Source: Vanilla planifolia (taxonomy: Eukaryota > Streptophyta > Magnoliopsida > Asparagales > Orchidaceae). From it: a stretch of 64,000 bases of DNA. The stretch covers positions 884,501-948,500 of the forward strand of contig JAIUJO010000191.1 in NCBI GenBank assembly GCA_023846275.1, given 5' to 3'. A program made the translations under genes and the position numbers. Positions within the stretch are counted from its first letter, which is position 1; each line of letters starts with the position of its first letter. Below are positions 13,584 to 23,958 of this stretch, one piece after another. The notes below the pieces were generated by a model. It was not told the origin of the DNA. It made no database searches and saw only the letters and a program-made list of their open reading frames with translations.

Positions 13584-15615
13584 AACATCTCACAAAGATA
13601 GTAACCATCTATAAATTAGTGATCCAAAATCTCAAGCATGCCTAATTCTACCATAGTGCTACAATGCCTCTAGGTAGCCTGCTCGAATGTTAAAGAATGT
13701 AACCCAAGGTTTTACCAAAAACTTTATCCTTCTTATGATTACTAAAAGTCTCCACATGAGTTTATAAGAGATAAATCATGAAGCTTGTATTCCTCATTAC
13801 CAAATACTATTCGTAGCCATGAGATTTAGCTACTTTAATCCCATAGATATCAACAAAAAAATATGATCATAATTTATTAACAAAAACACCATTACCACTA
13901 GACGAAATGGTTTCATTTGTTACATAGTATCCTTGCAAAAACTACATCTTACGGGAAATACAATTCCACAATAGCACGTAATGCTAACATAATTAATGAA
14001 ATTGATCATTCAACTTTGATAAAGGAAGCATTCTCAGGCTAAGTTCTTAAAATTGATTGTTAATCCAATTATAGTGCAACAATATATGTGCACCTCTTCT
14101 GTCAAAAAAAAATAATGAATGACCCACCTCCCCATAACATTAATGAACTGATACATTGAAAACTTGGTGATCCAACAACCATCAATAGCTACAACCTAAT
14201 AGTGCTATGTATAGACTTGCTATACAATAGGATTGGATTGCATCAAAGGGGCATCAAGGAGTGTCAAATTTACCATTTTTAGGAATGTGGCTTTAAGCTT
14301 TGAGGTTGTCTCCGACCATACTTGGTATTTATAGTTTCTCTCATCTATGTATCTTATTACATAGTAGCTCAAATACTCACTTGGAGCAAAATTTCAATTA
14401 TAACACTCAGCCATGTAATAGCATAAAAGGATGTTATTTAGTTCCTATCTTACATAATAATAAGTCCAATTGGAGCAAAAGAGAGTTGCCAACATGACAG
14501 TTATAATAAATCTTTTACTCACTCTAACACTAGACAACCACTCATACATAGATTTCCACAATGCCTATAGGTCACCCTTTACATTAAGTACAAATGCAAC
14601 AATAATTTAATGCACAAAGGCATTAACAAGCTTATGGGTCCCTCATTCTCAAAAGTACTTGATTTGAAGCCCCCACATCTTTGCTAAAATTATTTTTAGT
14701 ACTCCAATATTGCAATTCAAAGTGGCTAAATAATATAATAATTATCCAAGGCCCCCATTAATAAATAGCCTTCCACACCATGCAATTCATACTATAATAG
14801 ACCTCCATTTGGAGCTATCAATTAAAGCGAAAAAGCCACAACTTCTAAAGTTGCTCCAATTGTGGCAAACTAATGCAAAACAATACCTTTCTACAAATAA
14901 GGACAAATTAGGTGATGTGGCTTATGCAAGCAAAAAGTTGTCTTAACTTCTAACCACTAACCATATTATTTATGTCATAAGTAGATGTTGCATTGTATCA
15001 TGCATAATAATTCTTCAATGACCTTTTTCCTATGCTTCTAAGGTATGCTAGTATTGTTGGAATACTAGGATTATTTGTAGTAATATATGTAATAACAACC
15101 ATGAGATACACAATACTTACAATTTCTAAATCTATCTACCATTGAGTATAACCCAAAGAATTGCACTTCCTAATCATAGAGGTAGCTAAAATCAATCCAA
15201 TCCTGATCATTATCTATTAAAATAAACCAAACATAAGATATTCAATACACCCAGAATTTGTGAAATGTAAACTCCAAGCAACCAGCACAAATTCAAAAGT
15301 GAAAATAACATCTTTATCATTACTTGTTGTACACACAGTAACCTTTTTTAAAATCAAGGTAAAACCATTGAGCAATCCCAAATATTTGTTCCATGTGATC
15401 CCAACAGAATCTTAGCCAAATGACCATATCGTAAATTTTTTGAAAAATTGAACCATTGCTCAATGCTATGCCCATGCTTATATTAAGATTTTTGGCAACT
15501 GCTACTTTTTTTAAGTTTTGAAATTAACCATAAGCTGCCCCTCCTTTTTCCTTTTTTGACTTCAATGTCTTAACAAAACTCATTCCACATGCCTTTGCAC
15601 TTTTCTCATACACAA
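13584..15615 (-). other. LINE A 5' spacer part, no coding signal
   Basis: About 2 kb upstream (minus-strand sense) of the endonuclease-like part. It contains no recognisable protein similarity. It is collinear with 28.8-30.8 kb of LINE C: for example the cacctcttctgtcaaa stretch at 14,090 matches catctcctccatcaaa at 29,250, and ataataattcttcaatgacc at 15,007 matches acaataattcttcaaatcac at 30,470. It may be the ORF1-ORF2 spacer that is longer in relics D and E. Confidence 0.5.
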
Positions 15616-15667
15616 GATGAAACTAAAGTCTTTTGGCGTCCATGATAAAGTAATTACTAAAGCAAAC
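15616..15667 (+). pseudogene. Remnant of the 18S insertion site between LINE A and LINE B
   Basis: About 50 bp resemble the 18S segment GAGAAATCAAAGT...GGGTTCC...AGTATGG...GGCTGAAAC. Visible matches are gaaactaaagtcttttgg, gtcc, aaagta and aaagcaaac. The same 18S segment ends the 5' part (10,053-10,101) and begins the 3' part (18,406-18,456). It lies immediately before the 3' end of LINE B, the place expected if each insertion duplicated its target. The identity is only moderate, so this is the least certain of the three copies. Confidence 0.55.
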
Positions 15668-18405
15668 ATAAACCTCTCCTTAACAAGGTTCATACATAAA
15701 ATTTATAAAAAGACAATGTTGAATTTGTTTGGGGAGGGGCATTCCCAAGTCCCAAACAAAGTCAAATAAATGTGCATGGCAAGTTACCCAGTCTGCAACA
15801 CCATTTCCTTAGTGTTTTACAAATAATAATTTGAAGAAATTCATACCACATGCAATAATGCTATGATAGGAACCATTATTTGTTGTATGCAAAAGTTAAC
15901 TAGTTCATTATAATAATGGTTGTAGTACAATCTAATTGACTCACTACTGCTTTGACATTAAGATGTAATGTTACAAAAAGTTCCATTGCTTCAAGAATAG
16001 CAATGGTCTCCATGGCCATAGTTGAGCCCATACCAAAATTGTTTGACAATAGTAATATGTATACCTACATCATCTCACATAACAATAGCAACTTTAACAT
16101 TAAAGTTATCACTCATAGTTGCATCATAATTGAATTTAATCAAAACCATTGGATGGGGTATCCAATAAGAGGCCAAACCATCAAGGCCACTAGAATTGCC
16201 ACTAGATCATATTAGAGAGTTGAAGCAAGTAGTAGAAACAATTCAAATGCTCCTTTAAAAATGCATCAAAATTGAGTACCTTATCCATATGTGGTTGTTG
16301 AATCTTGTCAAGCAAAAGATGGAGCAATGATAGAGAGGCTAATTTAACTATTTGAAAAGTTGTGGCATTAATATTCATTATGATCTAATGAAGAAGATCA
16401 AAAATTGAAGTGACAACCCTGCATTTAATCCTACATGGTGCAAAGTAATCTTTTAAAAAGCTATGAGACAAGAATTGTTTCACAATATCACACTCCAAAA
16501 AATATTTTATCAACAATAAAAATAGGTCTACCCCTATAATTCTGACGAATAGTTATAATTCGAACACTGTGATTTTCTTACATAGCTACATCACAATTGA
16601 AATTAACCCATCTCATTGGGGGAGGAGTCTAATAAAAGGAAATAGGCCATTAAGGCTATTAGAGCTCCCCCCACTAAACAAGATAAGGCTGTTGAATTAA
16701 ACAGGATCGATAAATTGAATATTTCTTTTGCAGTGTAGTTGAGTTAAGAGCCTTTTTTGTATGTGCTTGTTGATTTTGTTAAGTCAAAGATTAAATAATA
16801 CAAAAGTGTTGAAATCAACTGTATGAGACATAATGCCACCCATATATTGATAGGTTTCTAGTTTTGATGCTCAAGTAATGATGTAATGCTCAGTAGTTCA
16901 GAAAATCGAGCATGAAATTCTCATTTGTGGAGCTGCTTGACAATAATTCTTTTGCATTATGGTGCAACCTACAAACACTATTTCACACATTCAATTAGAT
17001 TAGAACCCTATGGAAATAGCTTCAGCATCTCAATCCCTCTTGCATGAAGCCAAGAGTGAGATAGAAGTAGATTTAACACAAATTTTCACAAGTGTGTGCT
17101 AACCCAAGGCTGCACCCACATTTTCCAAACCCATACAACCTCCTTTCTAACAACATTTTGGCATATATGTGTGCCATTGTAGAAAATCTTTCAGTCTAGC
17201 ATTGTATCCTCACTCAATTTGAAGCACAATAGATCATTTTCATTTTATTTGGACCATAGGATATATAGAATCTAACGTATTAGGTCATGTGCAAATAGGT
17301 CTTATATCTTATTATAATCCTACACATCATGTTACATAGCAAGCTCCATTACAAGTGTCGAATGGTCCACTTCTATGCTAAGATTTGTTGGCTATGAAGA
17401 AATAGGAAATATGTCAAGGTAATTCTCTAAATAGAATGAGAAAAAAATTTTCCACACTAATCCTCCAAACCATATTATTTATTATTGAAGGACACACAAT
17501 ACTAAGCAACTTATATATATGAGAAGCACCATGCATTCATATAGAAAGTGATACTTTTCATAATATACTTTGACTAATTGGACAAAACCTATAAACAATC
17601 TTCTTGAACCATCACCCACCTGCAATATTTTTTAATCATTCATATCTACCAGGTGGGCAGAATACAGATTCTAAGAACCCCACCTTTCTTAAAAGAAGTA
17701 ATAATTTTCCAGTACGTGTAACGTATTATGTTCCTAACATTTGAAGAACAATTAAGAATTGATGTGCCAATTTCTTCAATTCTATAATAGTGTCACTCAT
17801 AATTAAGGAATGGGTAAAGTAATGCATAAGAATAACAGTGAACATTTGGTTAATCTTGATAATATAACCTAGAACAAGTAATGACCTAATCAGCTATCTG
17901 GACACACAATTTTTAAATTGATTAATAATAAAATTATAGCATTTTCTCTAGTTTTTATTACTACAATTGGTATACCAAGATATTTTAATTGAGCAACTTC
18001 AGGTATATTTAATTTTTAGCTATCATCCTCCTTCACTAGTGATCCTTCCCTTTTTTAAATAATATTTTGAATTTGTTATTATTCAAAACCTAACCTGACA
18101 GTTGCCTATTATTCTTGATAATTTCTCAAAAGATCATAGATATAACACAAGTTGTAGATGCATAAATCATGATGTCGTTAGTATATGAGAGGTGTATAAT
18201 TATTTGAAAGGAAGAGCAAATCTTGAACCTAATCAAGCTAGAATGCTCAAGAAAGTACTAAATAAGATGATAGAGATACTTAGTAGTAAAAAGGTATAAC
18301 GATAAGAGACATCCCTACCTATGACCCTAGCTACTTCAATCCACTATAGATAGAATCCATTAAAATTAATAAAAAAAATCTAGAAAAAGTGATACAAGCC
18401 TCAAT
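15668..18405 (-). mobile_element. LINE relic B (antisense, inside 18S relic)
   Basis: A shorter minus-strand LINE relic. An RNase H-like segment containing ETIAILEAMELFVTLHLN is near 15,960-16,040. The preceding part of that domain, with FNYDATMSDNFNVKVAIVM, is near 16,060-16,150. An RT box SYTNDIMIYA is at 18,159-18,188. The sequence stops about 220 bp upstream of the RT box (minus sense), so the endonuclease and ORF1 are missing and the copy is 5'-truncated. Its 3'-terminal ~140 bp resemble those of LINE A and LINE C (shared ggggaggggcatt-like stretch). The downstream neighbour is the 3' half of 18S. Confidence 0.72.
16040..16985 (-). repeat. ~465-bp tandem duplication in LINE B (RNase H start and linker)
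   Basis: Landmarks occur twice about 465-470 bp apart: aacaatagtaatatgtatac (16,047) and aacaataaaaataggtctac (16,512); ttgttgaatcttgtcaagc (16,297) and ttgttgattttgttaagtc (16,767). Both copies encode, on the minus strand, an RNase H-like opening strand (FNYDA and FNCDVA). The copies are well diverged, so this is an old duplication. Confidence 0.65.
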
Positions 18406-18760
18406 GCAAAATCGTTGGGTCTTAAGAGGACTTTGGTCATAAGGATGAAGCTTAAAGGAATTGAAGGAAAAACTCAAGTAGGAGTGGAGCCTACACCTTA
18501 ATTTTACTCAACATAGGGAAGTTTACAAGGTTCAAACATTCCAAGGATTAATAGACTAAGAACTTTTCTTTATTTTATACATGGTTGTTCGTGGCCTTTC
18601 ATAGTTGGTGATGCAATTTATTTTGTTAATTCTATTAATAAGTAGGACCTCCTCTTATACAAACCACCAGTCAATCTTACTAATTGAGTAGTCTAAATAA
18701 GTGTAAAGATCAATATGATGTGGATAGTTTCCATTTGTTACTTGATAAGAAGTCCAATGG
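18406..18760 (+). pseudogene. 18S rRNA pseudogene, 3' part, block 1
   Basis: Similarity to 18S resumes at the insertion site and runs through tggtcataaggatgaagctt, aaaggaattgaaggaaaa, aggagtggagcctacacctt, ttactcaacatagggaag, ttgttcgtggcctttcatag and ttggtgatgcaatttatttt to about 18,690. After an internal deletion of several hundred nt, a last segment at 18,725-18,760 (gtttccatttgttacttga) fits the gene's 3' end (GTTTCCGTAGGTGAACCTGCGG). The first ~50 bp repeat the end of the 5' part, so the 18S site is duplicated around the inserted LINEs. Confidence 0.92.
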
Positions 18761-18950
18761 CTAGGTGTGATGACTATTTGATGCCACATTCTTTAATCAC
18801 ACATAATCTTACTCCCATGTCAAACCCAATGATATAGGGAATAAACAAAAGCCTATAGGTGTCATCAAGCACCAATAGAGAGAAAATGTTAATCTGGCAA
18901 TGTGTTTACTGTCCATTGCAAGGTCTAGTATGGAATGGCAATCAAATTGA
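18761..18950 (+). other. ITS1-position spacer
   Basis: Unrecognisable sequence between the 18S 3' end and the 5.8S relic. At about 190 bp it is in the size range of a plant ITS1. It is identified by position only. Confidence 0.55.
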
Positions 18951-19125
18951 AAACAACTATCTACAATGCATATTTTGACTCTTGCATCAATGAAGAATAC
19001 AACAAAATTGAATGTGTTGTAAATTGTATAGTCCTTTGAACCACAAAGTTTTAAACATAAGTTGCACCCATGGATGCATGCCAATGACATGCATGTAAGG
19101 GTGTCATGCGACGTGTCACTCGTTG
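18951..19125 (+). pseudogene. 5.8S rRNA pseudogene
   Basis: Collinear similarity to plant 5.8S: aaaacaactatctacaatgc (AACAACTCTCGGCAACGG), gactcttgcatcaatgaaga (GGCTCTCGCATCGATGAAGA), then the GAATTGCAGAATCCCGTGAACC region as attgtatagtcctttgaacc, and cataagttgcacccatgg (CGCAAGTTGCGCCCGAGG). The CATCGATGAAGAACG core is the most readable part. C to T and G to A changes predominate. A minus-strand open frame at 18,809-19,141 overlaps it and is not a gene. Confidence 0.88.
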
Positions 19126-19350
19126 TTGATCTAAGAATCACAATTTCAGGTCTTCACCCCTGTTTGGAGCAACTGATGACAATTCATACAATAGATTGGC
19201 ATGTGGAAGCATTGGATGATTATTGCTTATTGATTTGATAAGAGATGGATGCCACTAAGTGTTGTGACTTTGATCTGACGAATTGATTTCTCAATGTGGT
19301 AGGAAGATGCTCCTTAGAAATACAACTCAAAGCTCCACATAATAGAATCA
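19126..19350 (+). other. ITS2-position spacer
   Basis: About 225 bp between the 5.8S and 26S relics, a normal plant ITS2 length. It is identified only by position. Confidence 0.55.
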
Positions 19351-19595
19351 TGACATCATGTTAAGTGGAGCTACCCACTAAATTTAGGCATATAAATACG
19401 TAGTGAGGTAACCTATTAAGTTGCCTTTGTAATGACATGAAAAATAGGTCTAGCCAAGGGTAGAAATTGGGCAACCTGAAGCCCAAATTGTAGTATAGAG
19501 TGGCATCCTCTGTGATGGGTCAGTATCAACTCCCTTTAAAGGGACACTAGGGAAGGTGAGAGCCGCGTTCGCCCATACTATTATGGAATGTTATT
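19351..19595 (+). pseudogene. 26S rRNA pseudogene, first ~240 nt
   Basis: Matches the 5' end of plant 26S: gagctacccactaaatttag (GGACTACCCGCTGAGTTTAA), gcatataaatacgtagtgag, attgtagtatagagtggcat (ATTGTAGTCTGGAGAAGCGT), ctccctttaaagggacac and ggaaggtgagagccgcgt. The match ends abruptly near 19,595, where a type I repeat begins; the remaining ~3.1 kb of the gene is absent. The last ~60 nt are conspicuously well preserved compared with the rest. Confidence 0.92.
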
Positions 19596-20180
19596 ATTTA
19601 TGTTTATTTATTTCGGTACTTCATAGTAATTCTAAAGGAGCTTTATCTAATTGAATATTTATTTTTATATTTTAAAAAAAAATTTACTTTTTAATGGTTG
19701 GCTTACTTAATAAAGCTATTCAATTTATACTTTATCTAATGATAAAAAATGAGACATTGGATTTTAATAATATCTTGGAATGTACTATACTATTCAACTC
19801 ATCCTACGAAAATTTTTATTTTAATTTAGTTATATTAATATGAAACTTAAATTCATTTCTTGTGTGACATTTACATCGTTTAGTTTCGTTACAATAAATT
19901 GATTCAATTTGTCTTATTTTAACTTTATTATAAATTTATTTAATATTAAACTAACATTTTTAATATATAATGTTATTATTATTTTTAATTTGTAATAATT
20001 CCAAATGTGGTATGATAGAGATGAAACAAAAGTCATGGGACTCATCTCGATGAGCACTATCATGCAATATATTCATTTTATATTCTTAATTTTTTTTACG
20101 TTCCAAAGTTTTGATACACTTTAAGAGGTAATTTTATCTAATTTAATATTAAACAAAGAGTAATTATTTTTTAAATTTTG
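19596..20180 (+). repeat. Type I repeat, ~1.4 units, plus orientation
   Basis: It starts inside a unit (gtttatttatttcggtactt, then catagtaattctaaaggagc) and includes a full gagatgaaacaaaagtcatg start near 20,015. It is the same unit and orientation as 1-6,500. It directly joins the truncated 26S relic on its left and type II repeats on its right. Confidence 0.85.
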
Positions 20181-20184
20181 AGGC

Positions 20185-23100
20185 TTATGCAGTACTGGTG
20201 CATGGATAAGGTGATACACTATTGGGAGACTTGACTTCCATATTCATGAAACTATTACAATATGTAATCATCAGGCAATAAGTGCATCTTCGAGCAAAGT
20301 AGAATTGAATGGTATAATATGTATTAGAGTTTGTGCAAGCTGGGTTGCACTCGTAATCTTGCGTTGTAGATAAATTTACATGCTGAAGTAATGTGCAAGC
20401 ACATTGTAGCAATTGTTCATAGGACTAATAGCATCATATGTATGTAATAGTGAGGCTTGCAAAGTGTAATTTTTATCAGATTTTTATTCTTGTGGGTCAT
20501 TGTCGCTTGGATAAGGAAATGCCTTTTTGGGAGACTTTCCTTCTTCATTGACCTAATTATTGCAATATGCAATCCACAAAGAGCGATTTTTGGTGTCCTA
20601 TACCCATGGAGAAGCGAAAGTTGGATGTTGCAATATGCATTAGGTTTTTTGTTAGCTTGGCTATGGTCTCAGCTTCGCACTACTATAACCATGCATATGA
20701 CAGAGCACTGCACCTACTATAGCACTAGTAATGCACTATTTGTGTGAACGACAACTAGTACGTGTGCTTCCTACATCATCAAACGTGAGAAACTATTGAG
20801 TCCTACAAAGTCTAACTTTTTTTTGGATTTTTAGAATTTTTTGTTATTGATGAATTGACAAGGTGATGCCTTATTGTTACACTTACCTTCAACTTTGACA
20901 TCATTTTTACAACATGCAATTAGCAAGACACAATTTGTGACACGATGTGATACATAGTGAAGAGAAATTTTGATGATGTAATTGTGCTAGTGACTGTGTA
21001 TGCTAAGCATCATCCGTATCATTCGTGCATGCGACCTATAAATCACTCGTACCCTATGACATCCTTTGCATGCTAGTAGTGGGACCTATAATTTGTATCT
21101 TGTTTTGGAATTATGGCCTATTGGTGAATGGATAAGGTGATTCTCTAGTTGATGGAATAATCACAATATGCAATCTACAAGTGCAATGTCAGAAAAGGTA
21201 CAGCCCATGGTGAAGTAGAAGTTTGGTGGTACATTATGTGTTAAGGTTTGTATATATTAGGCAACATCCCTAGTTGTGCAAGATAATCAATAGTATTCTA
21301 ATATGGCCAATGACAACCTATAAGGGATGGTCAAACATGCAAAGTGTAACTGAATTATCACAATATGGCCAATGACAACCTATTGGAGCACATGGATTGA
21401 ATGATTCCCTATTGTGAGACTTTCCTTCTTCCTTGACTAAATTATCACAATATGCAGCTAACAAGTAGCATAGTGTGACAGATGTGGCTCATAATAAAGC
21501 AAAAGTTGGATGGTGCAATAAGCACTAGGGTTTGTGCATATTAGACTATGTCTATAGTTGCATAAGATTAAGAGCTATGTGCACTACAGCATTGTACTCA
21601 TGCCTAACAGCATGTCTATGTGTGCGTGGCATTTTATTCCTACGACTGGTAGAGCCAGCAAAGTGTAATGTTTCTTAGATTTTTAGCATTGTCAGTTGCT
21701 GCCACTTTGATAAGTTGTTCCAATATAGGGAAGCTTGGCATCTTCTTTGACAAAATTATCACAATATGTTATCCATAATAGGCAATGTTCAATGTGGTGT
21801 AGCCTATCACAAAGTAGTACTTTGATGGTACAATATTCTCTTGGTCTTGTGCAAACTTTTTTAAGGTCCAAGAATTATGCTACTATAGTTGTGCATGTGA
21901 TAGAGCACTAGGCATGGTGCAGCACAAATAGTGCATTGTTCATTATGCTATAGTTGGTACACATGCTCCCTATTATATCCATTGTGTGCGACTATCATGG
22001 CTCTCAAGGTATATATTCTTTATGTTTAGCACTATAGATATTAGGTGCATGGATAAGGTGATGTCTTATTAGAAGTGCTACCCTTCTCTTTAATGGAATT
22101 ACTGTAACATGTAATACAGAAGGGTTAATGTGTGTGCTTGGTACAACCTTGGATAAAGTAGAAGCTGAATAACACAATATGCATAAGGGTTTGTGTATGC
22201 TAGGTTTCATCTCTAGCCACGTATAGTAGTCTACTATTCATTCACAATGTAGCCAATTTACTTGTGCCTATGACATCCTCTATGTTCTTCTAGTAACGCC
22301 CATGATGTGAAACTTCTTTTTGGAATTTTTAGTCTTGTAGGAAGCTAGTGCATGGATATGGTGACGTCATATTCATAGAATTGACTTCCACCTTAAAGAT
22401 TTTTGTTACATTATGCAACCTGTAAGGAGCAGTGTCTTTCAACGTGTGGCCCCTTTTGAAGCAAAAGTTCAATGGTAACATATGGGCTAAGGTTTTTGTA
22501 TGTTGGTCTTCATCACTTGCCATGTGAGATAATCCACACTGCATGCATATGACAGCTAATTTGTGCCTGACTTGTGACATCAAGTGCACAACTGGTGAGG
22601 CTTGAAAGTCCAACAATTTTGGATTTTTAATACTATATGATACTAGCACATCTATAAGCTGATGCTCTATTAATAGGCTTACCTTCACCCTTGACTAAAT
22701 TGTTGAAATATTTAATATGCAATCTACAAGGGGTTAATGTGTGGCTTGATGTTGCCCATGGTCAAGCAAAAGTTGGATGGTGCAACACGTGCTAAGGTTT
22801 GTGTATGCTTTGCTACACCTAAAACACACTATAGTTACAAGTGCAATAGAATACTGGGTCCATGATAGCGCTATGCTTACATGTGGAAACTTGTGTATAG
22901 GCATCATGCAAAACCGTTTACACATATTTTTGGGGTCATTAAATTGTAACTTTTTTTTGGGTTTTTTTTGTAATGTGAATTCATATTTCAGGGATAATTT
23001 CATGCTTTGACATTCCTTTTTAGTTGACAAAATTGTTGCAATAAGCAATTTACAAGGGAGAATGTGTGGAGCATTGTAGCTCTTGATAAAGAGGGAGTTA

Positions 23101-23480
23101 GATTGTGGAATATGTGCTGGGTTTTGTGCATGTAGCATTATTATCGTAGCTACTTACTACTATAGCTACACGCATGGTGGAGAACTTGGGCTACTACTAT
23201 GCTTATCATATGATAGTGCATTTTGCATGAATCCTGTTCACTCTTTCCTCACAGCATCATGTCTATGTGGGGAAAGGGTCTTACAAAGTGTAATGTTTTT
23301 TAATTTGTAGTGATGCAGGTTGCAATTCCATGCATAAAGTTATGCCTTTTTGAGATGTTAAGGTGCATGTTTAAAGTGCCACTCTTTTCCCTTATTAATA
23401 AGGAATTATGAAGTGTAGTCAAGCTCATGTTGTAATGAAATCTTTGTGATTCCATGTGCACTTGGCAATAATCTTGCTAT
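20185..23480 (+). repeat. Type II tandem repeats (~300-350 bp), block 2, ~11 units
   Basis: The gataaggtgatg-like landmark recurs near 20,206, 20,508, 20,855, 21,131, 21,390, 21,707, 22,050, 22,353, 22,650, 22,975 and 23,326. Each unit also has gttggatggtgcaatatgc-like and acaaagtgtaattttt-like stretches. It is the same family as 6,560-7,760 but with nearly three times as many units. The minus-strand frames at 22,329-22,688 and 22,734-23,138 and the plus frame at 20,457-20,747 arise within the repeats and match no known domain. A short direct repeat (atatggccaatgacaaccta, 62 bp apart) lies at 21,300-21,385. Confidence 0.85.
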
Positions 23481-23958
23481 CTGCATTTCTACACTTCTTG
23501 GTGTGATGCATGGTAGTACCCTTTGTGACAATGAGTTGGCTTTCTTCATGTGTGACATTTTCTAGTCAATTATTATGCATAGATATTTTTCTAGTAATGA
23601 AACATTTCTAAGGAGAATGTTTATGTTGCCTATTTTTCTATTGAATGGGTTTGTTCATTCAATTATTTTATTGATGCCACACTTCTCCTAACTTATAGCT
23701 CTTTGTGTTCCATAATGCTATTGAATGTGTAATCATCCCTACTCTAACGTTGGCACGGTCTTGGAAGTCAATCATTTTAGTCATCATTCTTTACCAGGCA
23801 TGGTTGTTGATGAAGAATTATTAAGAAGAAACATTCTAAAACATGAAGGATGATATTTTAACATGGGTGCATTTGCTCCCTTTTTGGAGTATCACCAGAC
23901 ATAACAAATGTGCCAAATATGACATAAGGTGGTACATAACATTTTATCTTTGGAATGT
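23481..23958 (+). other. Spacer upstream of 18S relic, block 2 (ETS position)
   Basis: Collinear with the end of the block 1 spacer (shared aatcatccctactct and tcattctttaccagg-like segments), ending where 18S similarity begins. No gene is visible; the plus frame at 23,843-24,100 runs into the 18S relic and is spurious. Confidence 0.5.

Larger units (their letters stand above)
10102..15615 (-). mobile_element. LINE relic A (antisense, inside 18S relic)
   Basis: A decayed non-LTR retrotransposon read on the minus strand, with no open frame left. Three ORF2 landmarks occur in the expected minus-strand order. An endonuclease-like GHFN (GDFN motif of APE endonucleases) is at 13,302-13,319. A reverse-transcriptase core LLYDDDIMIYEA (family YADD box) is at 11,432-11,467. 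An RNase H-like helix with ASLKAMEILKALLLNIQG is near 10,350-10,430. This order (EN, RT, RNase H) is that of plant L1-clade LINEs. No ORF1 was found, so the copy is probably 5'-truncated within the spacer (13.6-15.6 kb). Its 3' end abuts the 18S relic with no poly(T) on the plus strand. It is homologous over most of its length to relic C. Confidence 0.75.

Noticed and set aside
10102..18405. Group I intron in 18S as explanation of the interruption
   Set aside because: The insert is over 8 kb, carries antisense LINE RT, endonuclease and RNase H motifs, and duplicates the flanking 18S segment, unlike an intron. No intron core was recognised.
18809..19141. 110-codon minus-strand open frame
   Set aside because: It is antisense to the 5.8S relic and flanking ITS-position sequence and has no protein similarity.
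22329..23138. Minus-strand open frames of 119 and 134 codons
   Set aside because: They arise within type II repeats, do not recur intact in other units, and match no family.
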